Position numbers and translations under genes: made by a program
In this document: one piece after another, positions 16,740-24,938 of the stretch
Layout of the letters: every line of letters starts with the position of its first letter
Numbering within the stretch: position 1 is the first letter of the stretch
The notes under the pieces: generated by a model
Database searches by the model: none
What the model saw: the letters and a program-made list of their open reading frames with translations, nothing else
What the model was told of the DNA's origin: nothing
Source of the DNA: an uncultured Neglectibacter sp.
Lineage (GTDB): Bacteria; Bacillota; Clostridia; Oscillospirales; Acutalibacteraceae
Assembly: GCA_937958185.1 (NCBI GenBank)
Contig: CALFFN010000036.1
Coordinates: 8,128 to 72,127 of the forward strand
DNA: 64,000 nt
Reading direction: 5' to 3'

Positions 16740-17045
16740 ATGAAAATCATTACAGTATGCGGGAGCCTGCGGTTCCAAAAGGAAATGATGGAGCTCTGCG
16801 AGGAGCTGGAACTGGCTGGGAACTGTGTCCTGGCGCCCATTTACCCGGTCAGGCAGGGGAAAGATGCTTATACGGAAGCCGAGGTCTCCGTGCTGAACGC
16901 CATGCACCGGGAAAAAATCAAGCTGGCGGACGCTGTTTTCATCGTCAATGTGGGCGGCTACATGGGAGACAGCACCAAAAGCGAAATAGAGTATGCCAAA
17001 GCGCTTGGGAAGGAAATACTATACTATGCAAATTCGGCGGAATAA
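16740..17045 (+). CDS. Small nucleoside 2-deoxyribosyltransferase-like protein
   Basis: A 101-aa protein beginning MKIITVCGSLRFQKEM, the typical Rossmann-like start of small nucleoside deoxyribosyltransferase/DUF4406-like proteins, with a later DAVFIVNVGGYMGDSTKSEIEYA segment where family members place their nucleotide-binding acidic residues. The catalytic role is not established. The ATG at 16740 is preferred: upstream codons in frame overlap yhbY and encode Cys/Arg-rich nonsense. It sits between yhbY and nadD. Confidence 0.7.
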   Translation: MKIITVCGSLRFQKEMMELCEELELAGNCVLAPIYPVRQGKDAYTEAEVSVLNAMHREKIKLADAVFIVNVGGYMGDSTKSEIEYAKALGKEILYYANSAE

Positions 17046-17078
17046 GCCGCGGAAAGCAGCCGGAGAGGGGGTATCCAA

Positions 17079-17708
17079 ATGAAGCTTGGCATTTACGGCG
17101 GCACCTTTAACCCGATCCATCTGGGTCATGTCCATATCCTGAAGGAATTTATCCGGCGGCTGTCTTTGGACTGGGTGCTGCTGATCCCCACGCGGACGCC
17201 GCCCCATAAGCAGACCCATCTTCTGGCAAGCGGGGAAGACAGGCTGACCATGTGCGGTCTTGCCGCAAGGGAAATTGAAGAAGCTCCTGTGGAGGTTTCC
17301 GCCATTGAATTGCAGCGGGAGGGGAAAAGCTATACGGCGGAAACACTGGAAGAGATGAAAGCGGAATTTCCGCAGGACGAGCTTTTTCTGCTGATGGGGG
17401 AGGATATGTTCCTTACCGTTCACCAGTGGTACCGCCCGGAAACCATTTTTGCCCTGGCGGCAGTCTGTGGCTCTCCCCGCAGTGAGGACGGGCTGGAAAA
17501 ATTGCAGCGCCAAAAGACCATGCTGGAAAAAACTTACCATGCGGTCTGCTTTGTGGAGAACATTCCCTATTTCCCCGCGTCTTCCACGGAAATAAGGGAG
17601 CGGGTGGCGCAGGGGAAAGATCTGTCCCGGCTGGTACCCAGAAGTGTTGCGGAATATATCGGCGCCCACGGTCTGTACAGGGCGGAAGAAAATGAAATGG
17701 AAATTTGA
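17079..17708 (+). CDS. nadD: Nicotinate-nucleotide adenylyltransferase
   Basis: Transfers AMP from ATP to nicotinate mononucleotide in NAD synthesis. The nucleotidyltransferase motif GGTFNPIHLGH is at residues 6-16 and the C-terminal ATP-binding motif appears as SSTEIRERV. Length 209 aa is typical. A GGAGAGGGGG ribosome binding site precedes the ATG. The neighbouring yqeK and rsfS complete a conserved cluster. Confidence 0.96.
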   Translation: MKLGIYGGTFNPIHLGHVHILKEFIRRLSLDWVLLIPTRTPPHKQTHLLASGEDRLTMCGLAAREIEEAPVEVSAIELQREGKSYTAETLEEMKAEFPQDELFLLMGEDMFLTVHQWYRPETIFALAAVCGSPRSEDGLEKLQRQKTMLEKTYHAVCFVENIPYFPASSTEIRERVAQGKDLSRLVPRSVAEYIGAHGLYRAEENEMEI

Positions 17709-17737
17709 GGAAGCGCCAAGGATAGGAGAGAACAGCC

Positions 17738-18322
17738 GTGACTTACAAGGAGTATGAGGCGGAAGTAAAAAAGCATTTAACAGATCAACGCTTTGTACAT
17801 TGCCAGTGCGTGGCAAAGGAAGCGGTGCGCCTGGCAAAGCGGTACGGGGCGGACGAGGAGAAAGCCCGCGTTGCCGGGATACTTCACGACATCATGAAGG
17901 ATACGCCAAAGGAAGAACAGTTGAAAATCATGGAGGACTCTGGTATACTGTTATCCGAATCCTTTCGGGCGAGCCCCAAGCTGTGGCACGCGCTGTCCGG
18001 CTCCATTTACTGCGAACGGGTGCTGGGCGTGACCGACCGGGAGATTTTAGACGCCATCGCCTGCCATACCAGCGGTAAAAAGGACATGACGCTGCTGGAT
18101 AAGGTGCTGTTCGTGGCAGACTATATTTCCGCGGACCGGGATTACCCCGGCGTAAAAGAAATGCGGAAGCTGGCAAAAAAGAGTTTGGAAGAAGCCATGA
18201 TAGAGGGGATATCCTTTACTGTGCAGGAAAAAATGGAACAGCGGCTCCCTTTGGGCAGCGGCGCTCTTGACGCGTATAACGACGCGGTGATGACACTGCA
18301 AAAAGCAGAGAAAAAAGATTAG
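17738..18322 (+). CDS. yqeK: HD-domain Ap4A hydrolase YqeK
   Basis: HD-fold phosphohydrolase; YqeK proteins split diadenosine tetraphosphate symmetrically into two ADP. Metal ligands are visible as HCQCVAKEA (His), AGILHDIMKD (HD) and later AIACHTSGKKDM (His) and VADYISADRD (Asp). The start is GTG at 17738 with GGATAGGAGAG upstream. 194 aa is normal. rsfS follows after 16 bases; the LytR-type gene often found between them in related genomes is absent. Confidence 0.93.
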   Translation: MTYKEYEAEVKKHLTDQRFVHCQCVAKEAVRLAKRYGADEEKARVAGILHDIMKDTPKEEQLKIMEDSGILLSESFRASPKLWHALSGSIYCERVLGVTDREILDAIACHTSGKKDMTLLDKVLFVADYISADRDYPGVKEMRKLAKKSLEEAMIEGISFTVQEKMEQRLPLGSGALDAYNDAVMTLQKAEKKD

Positions 18323-18338
18323 TGAAAGGAACGACGGC

Positions 18339-18686
18339 ATGACATCATTGGAACTGGCAAAAAAAGCGGCGGCAATTCTGGACAACAAGAAGGGCGGCCG
18401 TATCAATGTGATAAAAATTGAGGATATTTCCAGCCTGGCGGATTACTTTGTGATCGCCAACGGCACAAGCTCCACCCATGTGCGTGCCCTTGCCGATGAG
18501 CTGGAAGAAAAGCTGAAAACGGAGGGCGTTTCCCCTACACGGGTGGAGGGATACCGCTCCAATTCCTGGGTGCTGCTGGATTACAGCAGCGTGGTGGTCC
18601 ATGTGTTCACCGGGGAAGCCAGAGAGTTTTACGATCTTGACCGACTGTGGGCGGACGGTATCAAAGTGGAGTGGAATGAGCAATGA
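18339..18686 (+). CDS. rsfS: Ribosome silencing factor RsfS
   Basis: Binds ribosomal protein L14 and blocks subunit joining in starvation. The family core is visible: ISSLADYFVIANGTS, then VEGYRSNSWVLLDYSSVVVHVF and the FYDLDRLWAD closing motif. 115 aa. The last residues and the stop codon (WNEQ, TGA at 18684-18686) are encoded by the first unit of a GAGCAAT heptamer array, so the array overlaps the 3' end of the gene. Confidence 0.95.
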   Translation: MTSLELAKKAAAILDNKKGGRINVIKIEDISSLADYFVIANGTSSTHVRALADELEEKLKTEGVSPTRVEGYRSNSWVLLDYSSVVVHVFTGEAREFYDLDRLWADGIKVEWNEQ

Positions 18687-18712
18687 GTAATTAGCAATGA
18701 GGAATGAGCAAT
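18678..18712 (+). repeat. Heptamer array A2 (GAGCAAT family), left arm of inverted pair
   Basis: Five exact 7-base units: GAGCAAT, GAGTAAT, TAGCAAT, GAGGAAT, GAGCAAT. The first unit overlaps the rsfS stop codon. The array can pair with the inverted array at 19089-19123: 29 of 35 positions are complementary. Together they enclose the four-helix-bundle gene. Confidence 0.85.
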
Positions 18713-18732
18713 TTTTGTTGGAAGGGGCGCCT

Positions 18733-19089
18733 GTGAAAGAAAATTTGGTGGAACAGAAAAGCCAGGATTTTGCTCTGCGGATTGTGAAGATGTATCAGTA
18801 TCTGGCTTTTGAGAAGAAAGAGTATGTTTTATCGAAACAGCTTTTGCGAAGCGGAACAAGTATTGGCGCAAACATTGCAGAAGCGCAGTGCGGGATATCC
18901 AGAAAGGACTTTCTGGCAAAAATGTACATTGCTTACAGGGAATGTGCAGAGACAAAATATTGGATCAACCTGCTTTATCAGGCAGGCTATATGAACGACA
19001 CACAATACGAGTCCATTTTTGCAGACTGTAAGGAACTGTTGAAAATACTTACAGCCATCACAAAAACAACAAGGAGCGAGAAAGAATAA
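18733..19089 (+). CDS. Four-helix bundle protein (23S rRNA intervening-sequence type)
   Basis: A 118-aa protein of the family encoded by intervening sequences in 23S rRNA genes of some bacteria and also found at scattered loci. Family hallmarks are SQDFALRIVKMYQYL, LSKQLLRSGTSIGANIAEAQ and ECAETKYWINLLYQ. The function is unknown; related bundles act as nucleic-acid-binding accessory proteins. GTG 18733 with GAAGGGG upstream fits the usual family N-terminus (KENLVEQKS); an ATG at 18697 lies inside the repeat array. The stop codon's last base is the first base of the right array. Base composition is more AT-rich than rsfS and leuS. Confidence 0.88.
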   Translation: MKENLVEQKSQDFALRIVKMYQYLAFEKKEYVLSKQLLRSGTSIGANIAEAQCGISRKDFLAKMYIAYRECAETKYWINLLYQAGYMNDTQYESIFADCKELLKILTAITKTTRSEKE

Positions 19090-19130
19090 TTGCTAATTGC
19101 TAATTACTCATTACTAATTGCTCATTATGC
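19089..19130 (-). repeat. Heptamer array A3, inverted right arm
   Basis: Units ATTGCTA, ATTGCTA, ATTACTC, ATTACTA, ATTGCTC and a degenerate ATTATGC: the reverse complement of the GAGCAAT family. It starts on the stop codon of the four-helix-bundle gene and ends just before the leuS ribosome binding site. Confidence 0.85.
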
Positions 19131-19151
19131 ATTACAAAGGAGGTTTTGCAC

Positions 19152-21560
19152 ATGAAATACAATCATTTGGAATTGGAAAAGAAATGGCAGAAAAAATGGG
19201 AAGAAGCTGGTGTTTTCCACGCGGAGGAGAAGTCTGACAAGCCCAAGTATTACGCGCTGATAGAGTTCCCCTACCCCTCCGGGCAGGGGCTGCACGTGGG
19301 GCACCCCAGACCCTACACCGCGCTGGACGTGGTGGCAAGAAAGCGCCGTATGCAGGGCTATAACGTGCTGTATCCCATCGGCTGGGACGCGTTCGGTCTG
19401 CCGGCGGAAAATTACGCCATTAAAAACCATGTCCACCCGGCGGAGATCACCGAGAAAAATATTGCCCGCTTTAAGGCGCAGATGCAGTCGCTGGGCATTT
19501 CCTTCGATTGGAGCAGGGAGATCGCCACCACCGACCCCAACTACTACAAATGGACCCAGTGGATCTTCCTCCAGCTTTATAAGGCGGGGCTTGCCTACAA
19601 GAAGGAAATGAACGTAAACTGGTGCACCTCCTGCAAATGCGTGCTGGCGAACGAAGAGGTGGTGGGCGGCGTGTGCGAACGCTGCGGCAGCGAAGTGGTC
19701 CACAAGGTGAAGAGCCAGTGGATGCTGAAAATCACGGAGTACGCCCAGCGGCTCATCGACGACCTTGACCTGGTGGACTATCCCGAGCGGGTCAAGACCC
19801 AGCAGAAGAACTGGATCGGGCGCTCCACCGGCGCCGAGGTGGATTTTGACACCACCGCCGGAGACAAGCTGACCATCTACACCACCCGCCCGGACACCCT
19901 GTTCGGCGCTACTTACATGGTCATTTCCCCAGAGCACCCCTACATTGAAAAATGGGCGGACAAGCTCCAGAACCTGGACGCTGTGCGGGAATATCAGGCG
20001 CAGGCGGCAAAGAAGTCCGACTTTGAGCGCACGGAGATGGCAAAGGATAAAACCGGCGTTCGGTTGGAGGGCGTTACTGCGGTAAACCCGGTCAACGGCA
20101 GGGAAATTCCCATTTTCATTTCCGACTATGTGCTGGTTTCCTATGGCACCGGCGCCATTATGGCTGTGCCCGCCCACGATACCAGAGACTGGGACTTTGC
20201 CAGGAAATTTGACCTGCCCATCATCGAGGTGGTCAAGGGCGGCAATGTACAGGAGGAAGCCTTTACCGACTGCGAAACGGGCATTATGGTGAATTCCGGC
20301 ATTCTGGACGGGCTGACCGTGGAGGAAGCCAAGAAGAAAATCACGGAATTTCTGGAGGAAAAGGGCATCGGTCACGCCAAGATAAACTACAAGCTGCGGG
20401 ACTGGGTCTTCTCCCGCCAGCGCTATTGGGGCGAGCCCATTCCCATGGTATATTGCGAAAAATGCGGCTGGGTGCCCCTGCCGGAAAGCGAGCTGCCTTT
20501 AACGCTTCCCAACGTGGACAGCTATGAGCCCACCGACAATGGGGAATCCCCCCTGTCCAAGATGACCGATTGGGTGAACACCACCTGTCCCCATTGCGGC
20601 GGGGCAGCCAAGCGGGAAACGGACACCATGCCCCAGTGGGCAGGCTCCTCCTGGTATTTCCTGCGGTACATGGACCCCCACAACAGCAGCGAGTTTGCGT
20701 CCAGGGAAGCCCTGAATTACTGGTCCCCCATCGACTGGTACAACGGCGGCATGGAGCACACCACCCTGCACCTGCTTTACAGCCGTTTCTGGCACAAGTT
20801 CCTGTACGACCAGGGGTATGTCCCCACGCCGGAGCCCTATGCCAAGCGCACCAGCCACGGCATGATCTTAGGCGAGAACGGCGAGAAGATGAGCAAATCC
20901 CGGGGCAACGTGGTGAACCCGGACGATATTGTGAACGATTACGGCGCAGACACCATGCGGCTCTATGAAATGTTCATCGGCGACTTTGAAAAGGCTGCCC
21001 CCTGGAGCAATGCCGGGATCAAGGGCTGCCGGAGGTTTGCCGAGCGCTACTGGAACCTGCAGGACTGCCTGTGCGACGAGCAGGGCATTCGCCCCGAGCT
21101 GGAAAGCGCGTTCCACAAGACCATCAAAAAGGTCAGCGAGGACACGGAAAACCTGAAATTTAATACCGCCATCGCCGCTTTGATGACCCTGATGAACTCT
21201 ATCGGCGAGAAAGGGAATATCACCCGGGACGAGCTGCGCATCTTCACCCTGCTGCTCAATCCCTTTGCCCCCCATATCACCGAAGAGGTGTGGGCGCTGT
21301 GCAAACTTGGAGAGGGCATGGTGGCAGAGCAGAGCTGGCCCCGGTATGAGGAAGCCAAGTGTAAGGACGATACCATAGAGATCGTGGTGCAGGTTTGCGG
21401 TAAGGTGCGTACCCGCCTGAACGTTCCGGCAGATATTTCCAAAGAAGCCGCGCTGGAAGCCGCAAAGGCGGAGGAAAAAATTGCCGCGGAGATCGGCGGG
21501 AAGACGCTGGTCAAGGAAATCTACGTTCCCGGCAAGCTGGTCAATCTGGTCGTGAAATAA
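19152..21560 (+). CDS. leuS: Leucyl-tRNA synthetase
   Basis: Class I synthetase charging tRNA-Leu. The HIGH-type motif is in YPSGQGLHVGHPRPYTALD (HVGH), the KMSKS motif is GEKMSKSRGNV. The editing domain is present (TTRPDTLFGATYMVISPEH), with the zinc-binding cysteines CTSCKC/CERCG nearby. 803 aa (802 codons plus start) is full length. ATG 19152 has AAAGGAGG 8 bases upstream; an in-frame TTG at 19146 is too close. No T-box leader fits in the 62-base gap upstream, so expression probably comes from the rsfS side. Confidence 0.97.
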   Translation: MKYNHLELEKKWQKKWEEAGVFHAEEKSDKPKYYALIEFPYPSGQGLHVGHPRPYTALDVVARKRRMQGYNVLYPIGWDAFGLPAENYAIKNHVHPAEITEKNIARFKAQMQSLGISFDWSREIATTDPNYYKWTQWIFLQLYKAGLAYKKEMNVNWCTSCKCVLANEEVVGGVCERCGSEVVHKVKSQWMLKITEYAQRLIDDLDLVDYPERVKTQQKNWIGRSTGAEVDFDTTAGDKLTIYTTRPDTLFGATYMVISPEHPYIEKWADKLQNLDAVREYQAQAAKKSDFERTEMAKDKTGVRLEGVTAVNPVNGREIPIFISDYVLVSYGTGAIMAVPAHDTRDWDFARKFDLPIIEVVKGGNVQEEAFTDCETGIMVNSGILDGLTVEEAKKKITEFLEEKGIGHAKINYKLRDWVFSRQRYWGEPIPMVYCEKCGWVPLPESELPLTLPNVDSYEPTDNGESPLSKMTDWVNTTCPHCGGAAKRETDTMPQWAGSSWYFLRYMDPHNSSEFASREALNYWSPIDWYNGGMEHTTLHLLYSRFWHKFLYDQGYVPTPEPYAKRTSHGMILGENGEKMSKSRGNVVNPDDIVNDYGADTMRLYEMFIGDFEKAAPWSNAGIKGCRRFAERYWNLQDCLCDEQGIRPELESAFHKTIKKVSEDTENLKFNTAIAALMTLMNSIGEKGNITRDELRIFTLLLNPFAPHITEEVWALCKLGEGMVAEQSWPRYEEAKCKDDTIEIVVQVCGKVRTRLNVPADISKEAALEAAKAEEKIAAEIGGKTLVKEIYVPGKLVNLVVK

Positions 21561-21571
21561 AAAGCCCATGG

Positions 21572-21605
21572 AAAAACCGCTCTGAACATGTTCAGAGCGG
21601 TTTTT
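21572..21605. terminator. Bidirectional intrinsic terminator
   Basis: AAAAACCGCTCTGAA, loop CATG, TTCAGAGCGGTTTTT: a perfect 15-bp stem with A-run and T-run on either side. It lies between leuS and the convergent gene at 21659 and would work on both strands. Confidence 0.95.
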
Positions 21606-21658
21606 TGCGCTGCTTTTCCAGCAGTATCTATTTGGGCGCTTTACCGATATGCGCAGGC

Positions 21659-21922
21659 TTATCTTTTCTGCCGGCGGTATGCCATCAGCGCCCAGCCTGC
21701 CAGCATCAGGATCAAAAGCACCAGCACAGCCCAGCCGATACAGAACACAGGCCACCATGCGGTGTAGTGATCCATTCCCCAGCCTGCCAGCAGCGTCAGC
21801 GGATAGAAGATGACAGACGCCGCGGCGGAGACCAGCTTCCCGGCGATGTCAAACACACAGCCCACCGCTTTCCAAAAGAAATCGAACAACGTGCCCAGCA
21901 GATCAAACAGAAAATTCAGCAT
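21659..21922 (-). CDS. Small hydrophobic membrane protein (87 aa)
   Basis: No family recognised. About 87 aa with two hydrophobic regions (about residues 5-48, amphipathic and Phe-rich, and 57-80, clearly membrane-spanning WPVFCIGWAVLVLLILMLAG) and a basic C-terminus RRQKR. The ATG has GAGGGGAG upstream. It starts 36 bases after the end of the ABC permease on the same strand, so it is probably the last gene of the transporter operon. An accessory role for the transporter is only inference. Confidence 0.65.
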   Translation of the reverse strand: MLNFLFDLLGTLFDFFWKAVGCVFDIAGKLVSAAASVIFYPLTLLAGWGMDHYTAWWPVFCIGWAVLVLLILMLAGWALMAYRRQKR

Positions 21923-21958
21923 AGAGAATCACTCCCCTCAAATCAGGCGGCAGAAGGC

Positions 21959-23989
21959 TCAGTCTGCCGCGGTTTCCACGATCTTATAATAGGTGCGGGC
22001 GGTGATGAGGTATACAATGGCATAGATGGCGCCGAACACTGCCACACAGCCCACAGACGACCACAGGATCACCCAGAAATTTGTCATGTTCATCATGAAC
22101 ATGATCTTTTGCAGCATGGGGAAGGCAAAGCACAAATGCAGCACCGCTGTCAGAAGCGGCAGGAAGAACACCAGCAGCACCTGGCTGTGAATACTCTTCT
22201 TGACCTCCCGCCGGCTCATGCCCACCTTCTGCATAATGGAGAAGCGCTTGGCGTCTTCATATCCCTCAGACACTTGCTTGTAGTAAATGATCATCACCGT
22301 GCCCATGAGGAACAGCAGCCCAAGGGAGATCCCAAGGAAGAACAGCCCGCCGTACAGCTCGTAAAAGCTGGTGGTATTGGAAGCCACATCTTCCTGGGAA
22401 AAGCTCAGCCGGTATTCGTCTGTTTCGGTGTCATAGGAAGCTTTTTCCAGATTGGCGGCGACGGCTTTTCCCAGGGCGGCAATGTCCTCGCTTTTCCCGC
22501 CCTCCACATTGAACTGGTAGGTGTACCTCGGGCGACCGGCATATCCTGGTTCGTCGTAGTAAAAGTCCAGCAGCTCCTGAATAGTTTCGGGACCGGGCAC
22601 GATAAGGTACAGGCTTTCCGCCATGACAGCGGCGTGGCTGCCGTCCACTATTTCATAGTCCAGCCTGCGGCAGGAAAGCTCCTTGTTCCCCAGCAGCAGG
22701 GTATCGCCTTCCGGGAAGGCGTGGTCGGGGTCGATGAGCAGCACCTCGTTTTCCCCCAGCGATTCATTCAGACCAGAGCAGCGGTTGAAATCCTCCAGAC
22801 GGCAGAAGGAGACGGCGATATAGCTGCCGTTGGGACCGGTGACGTCGTTCCAGAGCAGCTGGTTCCCGTAGCGGAACAGGACGTTATCGAAGAAGAACAC
22901 GGTTTCCACAGCGTCTACCGGGGTAAGCCCCAGCTTTTCACTTTCTTCCTCCACGGCAGCTTTCGCCAGCTTTTCGGCAACAGAGGTGTCGCCGCCACGG
23001 ACGTCCTGCATACTGATACTGATATCCCGGGGATAGCGCTCCCGGATCATGTCCTCCATGCTGGAGTACAGGGAGAAGGTGGTGGATACCGTTACCAGAA
23101 GACAGGTGAACAGAATGCAGATGGACGCAAGCCCGGCGGCGTTCTGCTTCATGCGGTACAGCATGCCGGACACGGTGGTGAAATGATTTGCCTTATAGTA
23201 GAAGCCCTTCTTCTTTTTCAGGAGCTTCAAAAGGGCGGTGATGCCGGTGATAAACAGCAGGTAGGTGCCAAAGATCACCAGGACCACTGCGATAAAGAAG
23301 AACATCAGCGCCTGCACAGGGTCCTGAATGGTCACTGCCAGGTAATAGCCTGCGCCCAGGCAGAGAATGCCTAAAACAGCAAGCAGCCAGTGGGCTTTCG
23401 GTTCCTTTTCGCCGGTCTCGCTGCCATGGAGCAGCTCAATAGGCTTACTGAGCCGCACCTGCAAAATATTATAGAGCATGGTGCAGAAGAAGATGGCAAG
23501 GAACAAAATGGCGGTGATGAGAAGCGCGGCAGGAGGAACGGAAAAAGCAATGTGCAGGTCCACCTTCAGCAGCTTTTGCAGCAGCAGGAACATGGCGCGG
23601 GAAAACAGGATCCCCAATCCCAGCCCCAGAAAGAGGGCGGTGAAGGTGGTGATCAGGGATTCCCGGAAAATAATTTTCCCGATGTGGAATTTCTCCATGC
23701 CCAGAATATTATAAAGCCCCAGTTCCTTTTTCCGCCGCTTGATGATGAAGCTGTTGGTGTAAAAAAGGAACAGCACGGCGAAGATGCCGATGACGATGGC
23801 GCCCAGGTTCATCATGGTGGAGATGGTCTGTCCGCCGTACAAGCCTTTGGCGTCGATGCTCAGGCTGATGGACTGCATGATGTAGAACATCATGATGATG
23901 CCGATGGAGGAAAGCAGGAACGGCACGTAGATCCGGCGGTTGTTTTTCAGGTTCTGGAACGCCAGCTTCCAGTAAAAGCCCCGCTTCAT
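21959..23989 (-). CDS. BceB-type ABC transporter permease (FtsX-like)
   Basis: Large permease of the type that confers resistance to, and senses, peptide antibiotics attacking the lipid II cycle. 676 aa with about ten membrane segments: the first near residue 20-40, several between 55 and 300, then a large extracytoplasmic domain of roughly 230 residues (about 310-535), then three further segments to the end. This matches the BceB topology. The N-terminal stretch FYWKLAFQNLKNNRRIYVPF is typical. Its ATG overlaps the stop of the ATPase gene (ATGA). No gene symbol is assigned because the substrate cannot be told. Confidence 0.9.
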   Translation of the reverse strand: MKRGFYWKLAFQNLKNNRRIYVPFLLSSIGIIMMFYIMQSISLSIDAKGLYGGQTISTMMNLGAIVIGIFAVLFLFYTNSFIIKRRKKELGLYNILGMEKFHIGKIIFRESLITTFTALFLGLGLGILFSRAMFLLLQKLLKVDLHIAFSVPPAALLITAILFLAIFFCTMLYNILQVRLSKPIELLHGSETGEKEPKAHWLLAVLGILCLGAGYYLAVTIQDPVQALMFFFIAVVLVIFGTYLLFITGITALLKLLKKKKGFYYKANHFTTVSGMLYRMKQNAAGLASICILFTCLLVTVSTTFSLYSSMEDMIRERYPRDISISMQDVRGGDTSVAEKLAKAAVEEESEKLGLTPVDAVETVFFFDNVLFRYGNQLLWNDVTGPNGSYIAVSFCRLEDFNRCSGLNESLGENEVLLIDPDHAFPEGDTLLLGNKELSCRRLDYEIVDGSHAAVMAESLYLIVPGPETIQELLDFYYDEPGYAGRPRYTYQFNVEGGKSEDIAALGKAVAANLEKASYDTETDEYRLSFSQEDVASNTTSFYELYGGLFFLGISLGLLFLMGTVMIIYYKQVSEGYEDAKRFSIMQKVGMSRREVKKSIHSQVLLVFFLPLLTAVLHLCFAFPMLQKIMFMMNMTNFWVILWSSVGCVAVFGAIYAIVYLITARTYYKIVETAAD

Positions 23990-24762
23990 GCGTACAGCTC
24001 CTTTCTGTCGCCGCTGGTGGCAAGCACAGTCAGCGTGTCGGAAATCTTCTGGTACATTTCATCGTTGCCCATGCTCCCGCGGTACAGCTGGTGGAACACC
24101 TGTCCGTCCTTGATGAACAGCACCCGGTTGGCGCAGCTTGCCGCCTGGGTGGAATGGGTCACCATCAAAATGGTCTGCCCGTCCCGGTTCACCTCAGTGA
24201 AAATATCCATGATCTGCCCGGCGGAGCGGGAATCCAAAGCGCCGGTGGGCTCGTCGGCAAGAATGAGCTGGGGCTGGGTGATGATAGCGCGGGCAATGGC
24301 GGTGCGCTGCTTTTGCCCGCCGGATATCTCATAGGGGAATTTCTGCAGGATATCTGTGATCCCCAGCTTTGCAGCAATGGGGGCAAGGCGGGCCTGCATT
24401 TCGGGATACCGTTTTCCCGCCAGCACCAGGGGCAGGAAAATATTGTCCTGGGCGGAGAAGGTGTCCAGCAAATTGAAATCCTGAAACACAAAGCCCAGAT
24501 TGTCCCGGCGGAAGGCGGAAATCTCTTTTTCGCCCAGGGTGACGATGTTCCGCATATTCAGGAACACCTCGCCGGAGGTGGGCTTGTCCAGCCCGGCAAG
24601 AATATTCAGAAGCGTTGTTTTGCCGGAGCCGGATTCTCCCATGATAGCCACGAATTCGCCCTGCTCCACAGTGAAGGTCACATTGGTCAGCGCCTGTACC
24701 TGCGTGCCGCCCAGACGGGTGGAGTACACTTTTTTTAAATTGTTTACGTTCAAAAGCGCCAT
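23986..24762 (-). CDS. BceA-type ABC transporter ATP-binding protein
   Basis: ATPase partner of the permease. Walker A GESGSGKTTLLNILAG, Q-loop VFQDFNLLD, signature SGGQKQRTAIARAI, Walker B LILADEPTGALD and switch His in MVTHSTQAAS are all intact. ATG 24762 (MALLNVNNLKKVYS) is chosen because AAGGAGAG lies 8 bases upstream; a 32-residue upstream extension would read through the promoter region. 258 aa is standard. The gene lies downstream of the two-component genes but has its own promoter and operator. Confidence 0.93.
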   Translation of the reverse strand: MALLNVNNLKKVYSTRLGGTQVQALTNVTFTVEQGEFVAIMGESGSGKTTLLNILAGLDKPTSGEVFLNMRNIVTLGEKEISAFRRDNLGFVFQDFNLLDTFSAQDNIFLPLVLAGKRYPEMQARLAPIAAKLGITDILQKFPYEISGGQKQRTAIARAIITQPQLILADEPTGALDSRSAGQIMDIFTEVNRDGQTILMVTHSTQAASCANRVLFIKDGQVFHQLYRGSMGNDEMYQKISDTLTVLATSGDRKELYA

Positions 24763-24828
24763 GCTTTTCTCTCCTTTTCTTCCCGGTATTGTCAACTGTT
24801 CCGGGTCATTTCTTTTGATTTCAGCTAC

Positions 24829-24834
24829 AGTATA
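24829..24834 (-). promoter_or_regulatory. -10 box of the bceAB-type promoter
   Basis: TATACT on the - strand, about 60 bases before the ATPase start, preceded by no good -35 hexamer (TGGATT at a 17-base spacing). A weak -35 fits activator-dependent expression. Confidence 0.5.
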
Positions 24835-24878
24835 AGGGAGATTTCTTACAAAATCCATAAGACGGGCTTACAAAACAG

Positions 24879-24912
24879 GGGTGCAACCTTACAGTATTGT
24901 AAGGTTGCACCC
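24879..24912. promoter_or_regulatory. BceR-type operator inside a 34-bp palindrome
   Basis: A perfect 15-bp inverted repeat GGGTGCAACCTTACA - GTAT - TGTAAGGTTGCACCC. Its centre reads TTACA-N4-TGTAA, the operator form known for BceR-type regulators (TNACA-N4-TGTAA). Half sites TTACA recur at 24846 and 24869. It sits upstream of the bceAB-type promoter and just past the kinase gene; as RNA it could also act as a terminator for the kinase transcript. Confidence 0.75.
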
Positions 24913-24938
24913 GAAAATGCCATGATTCCTTTTTGCGC

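Noticed and set aside
18697..18732. ATG 18697 as start of the four-helix-bundle gene
   Set aside because: It lies inside the repeat array; GTG 18733 has a proper ribosome binding site and matches the usual family N-terminus.
19090..19151. T-box riboswitch before leuS
   Set aside because: Only 62 bases between genes, mostly heptamer repeats; no specifier stem or antiterminator could fit.
21605..23374. 589-codon + strand frame through the permease gene
   Set aside because: Antisense to the BceB-type permease and starts within the terminator region.
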